Of a stretch of DNA of 64,000 nt, positions 45,452 through 54,178 are shown in pieces. Position numbers and translations under genes: made by a program. Numbering within the stretch: the stretch's first letter is position 1; each line of letters opens with the position of its first letter. The stretch is from NCBI RefSeq assembly GCF_033343995.1, contig NZ_CP137573.1, positions 2,327,001-2,391,000 on the forward strand. Direction: 5' to 3'. Origin of the DNA: Streptomyces sp. HUAS YS2 (lineage in GTDB: Bacteria; Actinomycetota; Actinomycetes; Streptomycetales; Streptomycetaceae). Below the pieces are notes generated by a model. That model saw nothing but the letters and a program-made list of their open reading frames with translations, did not search any database and had not been told where the DNA came from.

Positions 45452-45482
45452 GACGGCGGGGGCCTCGTGAGCCCCCGCCGTC
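45452..45482 (-). terminator. Hairpin between rpsB and tsf
   Basis: A perfect 12-bp stem GACGGCGGGGGC/GCCCCCGCCGTC with a 7-nt loop, 19 bp after the rpsB stop. It may lower, rather than stop, transcription into tsf. Confidence 0.7.
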
Positions 45483-45501
45483 AGCAACCGAAGTGTGAAG
45501 G

Positions 45502-46383
45502 TCAGGCCTGCTCGGCGTCGGCGGCCGGAGCCTCCGGAGCAGCCTCGGCGGCCGGGGCCTCGGCAGCGGCCTCGGCCGGCTTCTCCGCGGCGTCGTCGGC
45601 CTTCTTCTCGCCCTCGAGCAGGTCGCGCTCCCACTCGGCGAGCGGCTCGCCCGCGGCCTTCTCGCCCGGCTTCGAGTCGCCGGTCGCGGCGCCGGAACGG
45701 GCGATGAGGCCCTCGGCGACGGCGTCGGCGATCACGCGGGTGAGCAGGGTGACGGAGCGGATCGCGTCGTCGTTGCCCGGGATCTTGTAGTCGACCTCGT
45801 CGGGGTCACAGTTGGTGTCGAGGATCGCGACGACCGGGATGTGGAGCTTGCGCGCCTCACCGACGGCGATGTGCTCCTTCTTGGTGTCGACGATCCAGAC
45901 GGCGCTCGGCACCTTCTGCATCTCGCGGATACCACCGAGGGTCTTCTCCAGCTTGGCCTTCTCGCGGGAGAGGACCAGGAGCTCCTTCTTGGTGAGGCCG
46001 GAGGCGGCCACGTCCTCGAAGTCGATCGCCTCGAGCTCCTTCAGACGCTGAAGGCGCTTGTAGACGGTGGAGAAGTTGGTCAGCATGCCGCCGAGCCAGC
46101 GCTGGTTGACGTAGGGCATGCCCACGCGCGTGGCCTGCTCGGCGATGGCCTCCTGGGCCTGCTTCTTGGTGCCGACGAACATGATGGAGCCGCCGTGCGC
46201 GACGGTCTCCTTGACGAACTCGTAGGCGCGGTCGATGTACGACAGCGACTGGAGCAGGTCGATGATGTAGATGCCGTTGCGCTCGGTGAAGATGAAGCGC
46301 TTCATCTTCGGGTTCCAGCGACGGGTCTGGTGACCGAAGTGGACGCCGCTCTCCAGCAGCTCCCGCATCGTGACGACGGCCAT
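45502..46383 (-). CDS. rpsB: 30S ribosomal protein S2
   Basis: A 293-residue S2 protein. Conserved starts [20 protein letters not shown] and the [10 protein letters not shown] motif are present, and [19 protein letters not shown] follows. A C-terminal acidic/Ala-rich extension of about 50 residues is typical of actinobacteria. The ATG at 46383 agrees with the conserved N-terminus. It is the first gene of the rpsB-tsf pair. Confidence 0.96.
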   Translation of the reverse strand: MAVVTMRELLESGVHFGHQTRRWNPKMKRFIFTERNGIYIIDLLQSLSYIDRAYEFVKETVAHGGSIMFVGTKKQAQEAIAEQATRVGMPYVNQRWLGGMLTNFSTVYKRLQRLKELEAIDFEDVAASGLTKKELLVLSREKAKLEKTLGGIREMQKVPSAVWIVDTKKEHIAVGEARKLHIPVVAILDTNCDPDEVDYKIPGNDDAIRSVTLLTRVIADAVAEGLIARSGAATGDSKPGEKAAGEPLAEWERDLLEGEKKADDAAEKPAEAAAEAPAAEAAPEAPAADAEQA

Positions 46384-46560
46384 GGCCGTATCTCCTTGAG
46401 TTTCTCGGTTGTGTCCTGACGCCCCGGCGCGCCGTGCCACGAGGGACCGAAAGGCGCTGCCACGACTTTTTGACGGTGGTGGCGGGGCGTGCGAAGTCGA
46501 CCCGGTGACCCGGGTCGCCATAGGAAGTGTACGGGACCCCGGACGTGCCGGGTGACGGCG

Positions 46561-46587
46561 CTGTCCACAACCGGTCGGTTGTCCACA
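46561..46587 (+). promoter_or_regulatory. Pair of DnaA boxes
   Basis: CTGTCCACA (46561-46569) and TTGTCCACA (46579-46587) match the Streptomyces DnaA box (C/T)TGTCCACA exactly. They are in the same orientation, 18 bp start to start, in the 255-bp divergent gap between rpsB and the M23 peptidase gene. Confidence 0.6.
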
Positions 46588-46638
46588 GATACCGTCCATG
46601 ATCCGCACGGATCGGACAGTCGCGGGACGCTGTCGCCC

Positions 46639-47109
46639 ATGAACACGACCGCTCTGCTGCTCGCACTGGCGCTCCCGGTGGCCTTCGTCTGGCCGGTGGG
46701 CCCGCCGCGCCCCGAGGTGGTACGCCCCTGGTCCCCACCGGCCTCCCCGTACGGCCCCGGCCACCGCGGCGTCGACCTCGCGGCCCCGCCGGGCACCCCG
46801 GTCCGAGCGGCCGCGGCAGGGGTGGTCACCTTCGCGGGCCGGGTGGCCGGCCGCGGCGTCCTCACGATCACCCTCCCGACCACGGGCGACCCACCCCTGC
46901 GCACCACGTACACCCCGGTGGAGCCGGTAGCGGAACGCGGCACGGAGGTGGCAGCGGGCGAGGTGGTGGCAAGCGTGTCCGCCACTCCCCCGCACTGCAA
47001 GGAGAGCTGCCTCCACTGGGGTCTACTCAGAGGCGACGTGTATCTGAACCCCCTGACCTTGATCGCCCGCCCGCCGTCCCGGCTCCTGCCGGTGTTCGAC
47101 GTGCCCTGA
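46639..47109 (+). CDS. M23 family metallopeptidase (LytM-like), secreted
   Basis: A 156-residue protein with an N-terminal hydrophobic signal ([16 protein letters not shown]) and a compact LytM domain. The metal ligands show as H-x3-D in [10 protein letters not shown]; the second motif reads CLHWG, where the usual first histidine of HxH is replaced by Cys, so zinc binding may be altered. It may cleave peptidoglycan cross-bridges, or act as a non-catalytic LytM regulator. It is divergent from rpsB. Confidence 0.85.
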   Translation: MNTTALLLALALPVAFVWPVGPPRPEVVRPWSPPASPYGPGHRGVDLAAPPGTPVRAAAAGVVTFAGRVAGRGVLTITLPTTGDPPLRTTYTPVEPVAERGTEVAAGEVVASVSATPPHCKESCLHWGLLRGDVYLNPLTLIARPPSRLLPVFDVP

Positions 47110-47122
47110 GGCGGGGCGTTCC

Positions 47123-47169
47123 GGGGGCGGGAGGGAGGGGGCGGGGGTGGGAGGGGAGGGGGGAGGGGG
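47123..47169 (+). repeat. Nine-run G tract (G-quadruplex potential)
   Basis: Between the convergent M23 and TetR genes, the plus strand has nine consecutive runs of three to six G separated by single bases (GGGGGCGGGAGGGAGGGGGC and onward). It can form several stacked intramolecular quadruplexes and would stall RNA or DNA polymerase. Confidence 0.7.
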
Positions 47170-47177
47170 CCCCGGGG

Positions 47178-47762
47178 TCAGGACGGGCGGATGCCGTGGA
47201 GGGCCATGGATACGGCCGTTTCGGCGATGGTGGCCGGGTCCTCCGCGGCGCCGAGTTCGATGCGGCGGGCGGCGGCGTCGACGACGCCCTGGAGGAGCAT
47301 CGCGGCGAGGCGGGGTTCCGGCTGGCCGAGGGCGGCGAGGGCTTCGACGATCATCGCGACGAGGCCGCCGTGGGCCGCGCGGATCTTCTCGCGGGCGCCG
47401 TCGTCCAGTTCGCTCGCCGAGATCGCGACGACGGCCCGGTGGCGCCGGTCCCCGACGAGGTCGAGCTGGGTGCGGACGTACGCCTCGACCTGGCCCTCGG
47501 CCGTGTCCGCGGCGGCCATCGCGGCCTCGACCTCGGCGGCCCAGACGGGGAAGTCGACGGCGCACAGCTCCTCGACGACAGCGGCGCGCGAGCGGAAGTA
47601 CTCGTACACGGACGAGCGGGCCAGGCCCGTGCGCTCGGCGAGGGCGGGGAAGGTCAGCGCCTCCGTCCCGCCTTCGGACAGCAGGGAGCGCGCGGCGTCC
47701 AGCAGGGCGCCGCGCTGCATGGTCCGGTGCTCGGCCACGGAGGCCGCTCGAATCCTGGGCAC
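47178..47762 (-). CDS. TetR family transcriptional regulator
   Basis: A 194-residue regulator with a GTG start at 47762. The N-terminal helix-turn-helix is RTGLARSSVYEYFRSRAAV, and the rest is the helical ligand domain, rich in Ala and Glu. The target is unknown. It lies 29 bp downstream of whiG on the same strand but is probably an independent gene in function. The ligand cannot be inferred. Confidence 0.88.
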   Translation of the reverse strand: MPRIRAASVAEHRTMQRGALLDAARSLLSEGGTEALTFPALAERTGLARSSVYEYFRSRAAVVEELCAVDFPVWAAEVEAAMAAADTAEGQVEAYVRTQLDLVGDRRHRAVVAISASELDDGAREKIRAAHGGLVAMIVEALAALGQPEPRLAAMLLQGVVDAAARRIELGAAEDPATIAETAVSMALHGIRPS

Positions 47763-47791
47763 GGCTCCACTGTACGACCGGCCCCGCGGGG

Positions 47792-48628
47792 TCAGCGCCC
47801 TACATCGGCCAGCTTGGCTCGCAGCTGCAGCACGGACTTGGTGTGGATCTGGCTGACCCGGCTCTCGGTGACGCCGAGGACGTGGCCGATCTCGGCGAGG
47901 GTGAGTCCCTCGTAGTAGTAGAGGGTGACGACGGTCTTCTCGCGCTCCGGGAGCGTGTTGATGGCCCGGGCGAGCAGCCGGCGCAGCTCGCGGTCCTCGG
48001 CGACCTCGACGGGGTTGTCCGCCGCGGTGTCCTCCAGGGTGTCCATCAGCGACAGCCGGTCGCCGCCCTCGCCGCCGACGTGCAGCAGCTCCTCCAGGGC
48101 GACCACATTCGCCAGCGACAACTGGCTGAAAACCGCGTGCAGTTCCTCCAGGGCGATGCCCATCTCGGCGGCGACCTCGCCCTCGGAGGGCGTGCGGCGC
48201 AGCTGCGCCTCGAGGGTCGCGTAGGCGCGCTCGACGTTGCGCGCCTTCTGCCGCACGCTGCGCGGGATCCAGTCCAGGGCCCGGAGTTCGTCGATCATCG
48301 CGCCGCGGATGCGGGTGATCGCGTACGTCTCGAATTTGATCGACCGCTCGACGTCGAACTTCTCGATGGCGTCGATGAGTCCGAAGACGCCGGAGGAGAC
48401 GAAGTCGGCCTGTTCCACATTGGAGGGCAGCCCCACGCTGACCCGGCCGGCGACGTACTTCACCAGCGGTGAGTAGTGCAGGATCAGCTGCTCCCGCAGG
48501 CGCTCGTCGCCGGTGTCCTTGTAGGAGCGCCAGAGCTCGTCGAGCGATGACGGTGCGGGCGGTCGCACGGTGCCCCGGGCTGCTGGGGGCACCGCGGCGC
48601 GGTCAGACCCGGAGGTGTGCTGGGGCAT
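47792..48628 (-). CDS. whiG: Sporulation sigma factor WhiG
   Basis: A 278-residue FliA-class sigma factor. Region 2 has [20 protein letters not shown] and [15 protein letters not shown]; region 4 has [20 protein letters not shown] and [16 protein letters not shown]. It directs transcription of early sporulation genes and commits aerial hyphae to septation. The ATG at 48628 ([13 protein letters not shown]) matches the known WhiG start. The 218-bp leader to dprA contains an alternative short frame (see findings). WhiG is controlled by the anti-sigma factor RsiG in Streptomyces. Confidence 0.96.
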   Translation of the reverse strand: MPQHTSGSDRAAVPPAARGTVRPPAPSSLDELWRSYKDTGDERLREQLILHYSPLVKYVAGRVSVGLPSNVEQADFVSSGVFGLIDAIEKFDVERSIKFETYAITRIRGAMIDELRALDWIPRSVRQKARNVERAYATLEAQLRRTPSEGEVAAEMGIALEELHAVFSQLSLANVVALEELLHVGGEGGDRLSLMDTLEDTAADNPVEVAEDRELRRLLARAINTLPEREKTVVTLYYYEGLTLAEIGHVLGVTESRVSQIHTKSVLQLRAKLADVGR

Positions 48629-48846
48629 GCGTTGCCTTGTGCCGTTCTGCCGTCTGGGTGGGGATCCTGGCGAGCGTAGCGTGACTGGACTGTCGCGGTA
48701 CGCGAACGCCCGGGGATCGTGCCTGTCCGGGTAGCCGGGCTCGGCCACATCTTCGAACCCGGTCCGTGGCGCGCTGCGGCCCCGCGGGTACGGCCGAGAG
48801 AACTCGGTTGCTCATCTGCCTCACCTTTTCACCCGAATGCTCCAGG

Positions 48847-50127
48847 TCAAGTACCGCCTCGCCGCATGTTCGACCCGCTTCTGCCCGTGTTCGTCAATCT
48901 CCATCGACCGTCCAGACGTTCGACGAACCCCAGTGAGTGCAGTTCGTACAGGCGCGCGACGGTCTCGTCGGGGGTGGTGCCGCCGCGGAGGGCGATGTCC
49001 TGCGCGGTGGTGGTGCCGTGGGCGGGCAGCGCGTCGAGGACTCTGGTGCAGTCGGGGTCCAGGAAGTCCCTGGGGAGTACGGGGCCGTGGCGCGCGGGTG
49101 CCAGTTCACCGATGGCACCGACGAGTTCGATCACTTCGGCCGCGTCGGTGACGAGCGTGCCGGTGTCACGCAGGAGTTCGTGGACACCGGCGGAGAGGCC
49201 GGAGGTGACGGGTCCGGGAACTCCCATCGTGTGCCGGCCGAGCCGCTGCGCGGCACGGGCGGTGACGAGGGATCCGCTGCGGTACTCGGCCTCCACCACG
49301 ACGGTGCCGCGGGTGAGCGCGGCGATGACGCGGTTGCGGAGGATGAACCGGGCGGGGGTGGGATGGCTGCCCGGCGGCAGCTCGCCGAGGACGAGGCCCT
49401 GTTCGGCGATGCGGCAGATCAGTCCGGCGTGACCGCGCGGGTACGGGGTGTCGACCCCGCAGGCGAGCACGGCGACCGTGGCGCCGTGGACGGCCAGGGC
49501 ACCGCGGTGCGCGGCGCCGTCGATGCCGAAGGCCGCGCCGGAGACGACCACCCAGCCGCGTTCGGCGAGGCCGGAGGCCAGACCGGTGGCGATGTGCGCG
49601 CCGTACGGGGTGCAGGCACGGGCCCCGACGACGGCGACCGAGCGCAGTGCCCAGGCCCGCAGGTCGGCGGGGCCACGCACCCAGAGGCCGACGGGCCGGG
49701 CGTCCCCGAGGTCGTCGAGCTGGCGGGGCCACTCGGTGTCGCCGGGGGCGACGAATCGTCCGCCGAGCGCGGCGACGGCGTCGAGGTCCCGCTCGGGGGC
49801 GGCGTCGGCCGCGGCCTGCGCGGCACGGTGGCACCATCCCTGCACCCGCTTGGCCCCGGTCCCGGGGAAGGCGTCGTCGCCGCCGTCCGCGGCGGCGCGG
49901 ATCCGGTCGAGGAATCCGACGGCCCCGTACCGGCCCAGCCATCGCCCCGCGTGTTCGTCGCCCGGTTCGACGACCCGGGTGAGCTCGGCCCGAGCGAACC
50001 GCTCGCCGTCCTGAGCCCGATCACCGTCCCCGAGCCGCTCGCCGTCCCGAGCCCGCTCGCCGTCCCCGAGCCGCTCGCCGTCCGGAGCCCGCTCGCCGTC
50101 CGTGGGCGCTTCCCCCGTCATGACCAT
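48847..50127 (-). CDS. dprA: DNA-processing protein DprA
   Basis: A 426-residue DprA. The Rossmann-like core includes VVGARACTPYGAHIATGLAS, SGAAFGIDGAAHRGAL, CGVDTPYPRGHAGL and VEAEYRSGSLVTARAAQRLG. The C-terminal winged-helix part (TTTAQDIALRGGTTPDETVA) is present. The first 37 residues are a six-residue repeat (DGERLG type). In transformable bacteria DprA loads RecA on incoming single strands; the role in Streptomyces is not settled. Start 50127, with ATG 50121 as alternative; it overlaps comM by 10 bases. Confidence 0.92.
   Translation of the reverse strand: MVMTGEAPTDGERAPDGERLGDGERARDGERLGDGDRAQDGERFARAELTRVVEPGDEHAGRWLGRYGAVGFLDRIRAAADGGDDAFPGTGAKRVQGWCHRAAQAAADAAPERDLDAVAALGGRFVAPGDTEWPRQLDDLGDARPVGLWVRGPADLRAWALRSVAVVGARACTPYGAHIATGLASGLAERGWVVVSGAAFGIDGAAHRGALAVHGATVAVLACGVDTPYPRGHAGLICRIAEQGLVLGELPPGSHPTPARFILRNRVIAALTRGTVVVEAEYRSGSLVTARAAQRLGRHTMGVPGPVTSGLSAGVHELLRDTGTLVTDAAEVIELVGAIGELAPARHGPVLPRDFLDPDCTRVLDALPAHGTTTAQDIALRGGTTPDETVARLYELHSLGFVERLDGRWRLTNTGRSGSNMRRGGT
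49994..50101. repeat. 18-bp tandem repeat at the 5' end of dprA
   Basis: Six in-frame 18-bp units with the core GCTCGCCGTCC, encoding DGER-x-x repeats (minus strand). Alternate units are closest, giving a 36-bp higher-order period. Confidence 0.85.
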
Positions 50128-51785
50128 TCCCCCGCTCCCGTTCCCGCTCCGGCAGGCACCGGCACCGGGGCCGGCACCGGGGCCGGCACCGGGGCCGCGA
50201 CGCCGCGGGCGATGCCCGTGCGGAGTTCGAGGGCGAGGGCGAGGTCCTGGGCGTCGGGCCGGTCGTGGCCGGCGAGGTCGGCGACCGTCCAGGCGACGCG
50301 GAGGACCCGGTCGAGGCCGCGGGCGGTGAGCAGGCCGCGTTCGATGTCCCGTTCGGCGGCGGCGAGGGCTCCGGAGACGGCGAGGAAGCGGGTGCGCAGC
50401 TCGTGGCCGGGGATCTCGCTGTTGACGCGCCAGGGGGTGCCGTCGAGCCGGGCGGCGGCGCGGTCGCGCGCCTCGCGGACCCGTTCGGCGACCACGGCGC
50501 TGGTCTCGCCGCGCCCGCCCTGCCCGAGGAGATCGGACCGGGTGACGGGTTCGACCTCGACCCGCAGATCCACCCGATCGAGGAGGGGTCCGGAGAGCCG
50601 GGCCTGGTAACGGCGGATGATCGAGGAGGGGCATTCGCAGTCCGAGCCGCGCAGGGTGTGCCGACCGCAGGGGCAGGGGTTGGCGGCGAGGACCATCAGG
50701 AACCGGGCGGGTAGGCGCACGACCCCGGCGGCGCGGGCGACGATCACGTGCCCGGACTCCAGTGGCTGCCGCAGTGCGTCGAGCGCTTTCCCGGAGAACT
50801 CGGGCGCCTCGTCCAGGAACAGCACGCCCCGATGAGCGAGGGAGACCGCTCCGGGACGCGGCAGCCCGTTGCCGCCGCCGACGAGGGACTGCATGGTCGC
50901 CGAGTGGTGGGGTGCGCAGTAGGGCGCGCGGCGGACGAGGGGTTCGCCGGGCGGCAGGATGCCGGCGACGGAGTGGACGGCGGTGACTTCGAGGGATTCC
51001 TGCCGGGTGAGCGGGGGCAACACCGTGGGGAGCCGTTCGGCGAGCATGGTCTTTCCGGCGCCGGGCGGTCCGGAGAGCAGCAGGTGGTGGCCGCCGGCGG
51101 CGGAGACCTCGATGGCGGTGCGGGCGGTGTGCTGCCCGGCGACGTCCGCGAGGTCGGGTCCGTCCCCGGACTCGGCGGCGAGCCCGGTGCCGACTCCGGC
51201 GCCGGGGACGAGCAGTCCTGCGAGCATCGCGTCGGGCCGGCCGGCCTGCGGGGGTTCCTCCTCGGGGACGGGTTCGTCGGCGAGGACGGCGATGAGCTGA
51301 CGCAGGCTGCGGACGCCCAGGACGGAGACGCCGGGGACGAGTGCGGCCTCGCCGGCGGTCTGTTCGGGGACGACGACCTGTTCGTAGCCGGCTTCGGCGG
51401 CGGCGAGTACGGCGGGCAGGATGCCGCGGACGGGCCGGACCCGGCCGTCGAGGCCGAGTTCGCCGATGAGGACGAGGTCCGCGATGGCCCGGGGGTCGAT
51501 GCGTTCGGCCGCGCCGAGTACGGCGGCGGCGACGGCCAGGTCGAATCCGCTGCCGCTCTTGGGGACGGAGGCCGGGCTGAGGCCGACGGTGAGTTTCCGC
51601 TGCGGCCACTCGGCTTCCGAGTTGACGATGGCGGCGCGGACCCGGTCGCGGCTCTCGCTGAGGCTCTTGTCGGGGAGTCCGACGAGCGTGAACGCGGCGA
51701 CGCCGGCTTCGAGGTCGGCCTGTACCTCGACGACGACACCTTCGACGCCGACCAGGGCGACGGAGCAGGTGCGGGCGAATCCCAT
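50118..51785 (-). CDS. comM: YifB/ComM family Mg chelatase-like AAA ATPase
   Basis: A 555-residue protein: an N-terminal Lon-like domain (GLPDKSLSESRDRVRAAI), then the Mg-chelatase AAA core with Walker A GPPGAGKT, Walker B GVLFLDEAPEF and the zinc-like segment NPCPCGRHTLRGSDCECP, and a C-terminal Mg_chelatase_C domain. It is a hexameric branch-migration helicase in competent species. The ATG overlaps the YraN stop (TGATG). The C-terminus carries a Pro/Val/Ala repeat tail (APVPAPVP) from a 12-bp DNA repeat. Confidence 0.93.
   Translation of the reverse strand: MGFARTCSVALVGVEGVVVEVQADLEAGVAAFTLVGLPDKSLSESRDRVRAAIVNSEAEWPQRKLTVGLSPASVPKSGSGFDLAVAAAVLGAAERIDPRAIADLVLIGELGLDGRVRPVRGILPAVLAAAEAGYEQVVVPEQTAGEAALVPGVSVLGVRSLRQLIAVLADEPVPEEEPPQAGRPDAMLAGLLVPGAGVGTGLAAESGDGPDLADVAGQHTARTAIEVSAAGGHHLLLSGPPGAGKTMLAERLPTVLPPLTRQESLEVTAVHSVAGILPPGEPLVRRAPYCAPHHSATMQSLVGGGNGLPRPGAVSLAHRGVLFLDEAPEFSGKALDALRQPLESGHVIVARAAGVVRLPARFLMVLAANPCPCGRHTLRGSDCECPSSIIRRYQARLSGPLLDRVDLRVEVEPVTRSDLLGQGGRGETSAVVAERVREARDRAAARLDGTPWRVNSEIPGHELRTRFLAVSGALAAAERDIERGLLTARGLDRVLRVAWTVADLAGHDRPDAQDLALALELRTGIARGVAAPVPAPVPAPVPVPAGAGTGAGEWS
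50161..50196. repeat. 12-bp tandem repeat at the 3' end of comM
   Basis: Three perfect copies of GGCACCGGGGCC, encoding the APVP repeats of the ComM C-terminal tail (minus strand). Further degenerate copies lie on the 3' side. Confidence 0.85.
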
Positions 51786-52156
51786 CACGCCACCCCCTTG
51801 GCGTGGGTGAGGTGCGGGGCGCCGCGGCGGGGCAGGACGACGCCGATCAGGTCGATGCGGATGCCGCCGCCGGGCGGGGCTCCGCCGTGCCGGTGGAGCC
51901 AGCAGTCGGCGAGCCGTTTGAGGCGGTCGGCCTTGCGCGCGGTGACGGCGGCCATGGGGTGTTCGTAGGAGCCGTCCCTGCGGGTCTTCACCTCGCAGAC
52001 GACGAGGGTGTCGCCGTCCCGGGCGACGATGTCGATCTCTCCGGTGCGGCCACAACGCCAGTTGCGGGCGAGGACGTGCATGCCGGTCCCGGTGAGCCAG
52101 CGGGCGGCCAGGTCTTCTCCGTACCGTCCCAGGGCCTGCGTCGCGTTCGCGTTCAT
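51785..52156 (-). CDS. YraN family protein (UPF0102)
   Basis: A 123-residue protein with the endonuclease-like fold of the family: [20 protein letters not shown], the [20 protein letters not shown] segment and [10 protein letters not shown], where E-I-D...E-V-K is the PD-(D/E)xK-type active site. The function is not established; genomic association with comM and dprA is widespread. The ATG at 52156 fits the conserved start. Confidence 0.92.
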   Translation of the reverse strand: MNANATQALGRYGEDLAARWLTGTGMHVLARNWRCGRTGEIDIVARDGDTLVVCEVKTRRDGSYEHPMAAVTARKADRLKRLADCWLHRHGGAPPGGGIRIDLIGVVLPRRGAPHLTHAKGVA

Positions 52157-52261
52157 TTGATACCACCTCCGCTATTGAAGGTGACACTCCGTGACGATCC
52201 GTGTGCGGCCCTGTGGACGACGGGCCGGTTGTGGAGAACCGGCTCAGTCCTGCGGGTGGTT

Positions 52262-52570
52262 TCAGCTGCCGGGAAGTTCCAGGTCGCTCTTGTTGAGCTC
52301 CTCGATGTTCACGTCCTTGAACGTGAGGACACGGACCTGCTTGACGAAACGGGCCGGTCGGTACATGTCCCAGACCCATGCGTCGGCCATCGAGACCTCG
52401 AAGAACACCTCGCCCTGGACCGAGTGCACCTGCATCTCGTAGTCGTTGGTGAGGTAGAAGCGACGCTCGGTCTCGATCACGTATTTGAACAGCCCGACGA
52501 CGTCTCGGTACTCCCGGTAGAGCTTCAGCTCCATCTCGGTCTCGTACTTCTCGAGGTCCTCGGCGCTCAT
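52262..52570 (-). CDS. DUF2469 family protein
   Basis: A 102-residue protein (MSAEDLEKYETEMELKLYRE onward) conserved across actinobacteria near lepB/rplS genes. It has no assigned role. The sequence is acidic and soluble, with no visible catalytic motif. The ATG at 52570 was chosen because homologues begin with MSAEDLE. In this cluster it lies between NUDIX/sipZ and yraN. Confidence 0.92.
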   Translation of the reverse strand: MSAEDLEKYETEMELKLYREYRDVVGLFKYVIETERRFYLTNDYEMQVHSVQGEVFFEVSMADAWVWDMYRPARFVKQVRVLTFKDVNIEELNKSDLELPGS

Positions 52571-52625
52571 GGCATGTTCCCCTTCAGCCGTGCGTCCCCC
52601 CATTGTGCGCCGGTCACAGGCGCCC

Positions 52626-53195
52626 CTAGGCGATTTCCGGGGCGAGGACGACCGGCGTACTCGGGGGTCCTTCGTCGAGCAGCGTGCGCAGCAGCTCGGC
52701 GAGCTTTGTCGGGTACACCGTCTCACGCGCCGCCGACAGTTCGGCGGAGGTCCACCATCTCAACCCCTTGGTACTGCGCGCCTCCAGCTCCGTGAGGCCG
52801 CCGGGGCTCACCGTGGTCTGGCTGGTTCGCGCCAGATAGAACCACTCGTCCTGGTGCCAGCGCCGCCCGTCGAACGGGAAGGAGCAGACTCGCTGCCAGA
52901 GCACGGGTCCCAGGTCGACGTCGGTGATGCCGGTCTCCTCGGCCAGCTCCCGCAGTGCCGCCGCCTCCCGGCTCTCCTCGCCCTCCAGGCCGCCGCCCGG
53001 TGTGAACCACCAGGTCTGCGCCGGGTCGTCGGGCTCGAAGCCGTGCATGAGCAGGATGCGGTCGTCCGGGTCGAGCAGCACGACCCGGGCCACCTGCCGC
53101 ACCTCCGCCCCGTCCGCCGTCCCGTCTGCGATCCCGTCCGCCGTCCCGTCCGCGGTCCCGTCCGCAATCCCGTCCACGTTCGCCGTCCCCGTCAT
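52626..53195 (-). CDS. NUDIX hydrolase
   Basis: A 189-residue hydrolase with a complete NUDIX box, G-x5-E-x7-RELAEETGI, within GGGLEGEESREAAALRELAE. The substrate is a nucleoside diphosphate derivative of unknown type. The first 30 residues are a four-residue repeat (DGTA-type, from a 12-bp DNA repeat). The ATG at 53195 overlaps the sipZ stop by four bases (ATGA). It is part of the sipZ operon. Confidence 0.88.
   Translation of the reverse strand: MTGTANVDGIADGTADGTADGIADGTADGAEVRQVARVVLLDPDDRILLMHGFEPDDPAQTWWFTPGGGLEGEESREAAALRELAEETGITDVDLGPVLWQRVCSFPFDGRRWHQDEWFYLARTSQTTVSPGGLTELEARSTKGLRWWTSAELSAARETVYPTKLAELLRTLLDEGPPSTPVVLAPEIA
53111..53182. repeat. 12-bp tandem repeat at the 5' end of the NUDIX gene
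   Basis: Six in-frame 12-bp units (CGTCCGCCGTCC type), encoding the DGTADGIA repeat of the NUDIX protein N-terminus. Confidence 0.85.
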
Positions 53196-53968
53196 GCCGC
53201 CACCGCCTCTTCCTCGCGCCGCGACCGGCCGCCGCTGCCGCGCCGGCCCGCCAGCCGGGCCAGCGGCCCGTACGCGGCACCGACGAGGATCAGCGCCGCG
53301 CCGCCGACGATCGCGGCAACGACGAGCCGGACCGGTCCCGGCTCGGAGATCCCGCCGGGCAGCGCGGCGAAGCCGGTCGGCCGCTCCAGGACGCCGTCCA
53401 TGGGCCAGGCGATCGCGTCGACCCTGCCGGTGACCGCCGAGCGCGGCACGGAGCCCTGTCCGGCCTCCTGGAGGTGGACGCGGGAGTCCATCGAGTTGCG
53501 CCGCTCGTCGCCGAGCAGGAAGAGCTTGCCGTCGGGCACCGTCACACTGAATTCCTGCCCCATGCCGGCGTCCTTCGACCGCAGGTACGGCTCGTCGATC
53601 GGCCTTCCGTTGACCGTCAGCCGGCCGCCCGCCCCCGCGACCTTGTCGCCGCCGATGCCGACGACCCGCTTGACCATGGGCATGTCGCCCCAGAGGGCTT
53701 CCTTGAAGACGACGACGTCACCGCGCTTCACCTCGCTGCCGTCGATGCGCTGGGCGAGCACCCGCGCGCCGGCCTCGACCGTGGGCGACATCGAGTCGGT
53801 GGGCACGGTGTACGGCTGGTAGAGCACCGCGCCCCAGACGAATCCGCCGAGGAAGAGCAGACAGCCGAGGGCCACCGCCAGCCCGGACAGCACACCGCCG
53901 ACCCGGCCGCCGCCACCGCGGGCGTCGCCCCGGTCGCCACCGGCCCGGGTCCGTACCGTTTCGCTCAC
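53192..53968 (-). CDS. sipZ: Type I signal peptidase (SipZ position)
   Basis: A 258-residue membrane peptidase with an N-terminal helix and a second hydrophobic helix at the C-terminus. The catalytic serine is in TVPTDSMSPTVEAG and the lysine in MVKRVVGIGGDKVAG. It removes signal peptides from secreted proteins at the outer membrane face. GTG start at 53968. In S. lividans sipZ heads a separate operon with unrelated genes; that arrangement is seen here (NUDIX and DUF2469 follow). Confidence 0.92.
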   Translation of the reverse strand: MSETVRTRAGGDRGDARGGGGRVGGVLSGLAVALGCLLFLGGFVWGAVLYQPYTVPTDSMSPTVEAGARVLAQRIDGSEVKRGDVVVFKEALWGDMPMVKRVVGIGGDKVAGAGGRLTVNGRPIDEPYLRSKDAGMGQEFSVTVPDGKLFLLGDERRNSMDSRVHLQEAGQGSVPRSAVTGRVDAIAWPMDGVLERPTGFAALPGGISEPGPVRLVVAAIVGGAALILVGAAYGPLARLAGRRGSGGRSRREEEAVAA

Positions 53969-54178
53969 CGCAGCCCCGCATCCGATCCGCTGGTCCGTGG
54001 CATCTCCGTGCCATCTGAGTTCGGCACCTTACTCGGCGGTATGCGCACGTGAAAGGGCTCGTCTGCGCCGATGAACGCCCGGCAGGCACCGCACACGCGC
54101 CGCGCACTCCCCGCGCACGCAGCGGACCCCGTACCGGCAGGCGGTACGGGGTCCGGAAAGCGCGCGTCGGACGGGGTC

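Noticed and set aside
52211..52232. CTGTGGACG and TTGTGGAGA as further DnaA boxes before yraN
   Set aside because: Each has at least one mismatch to the DnaA box at a conserved position; too weak on their own.
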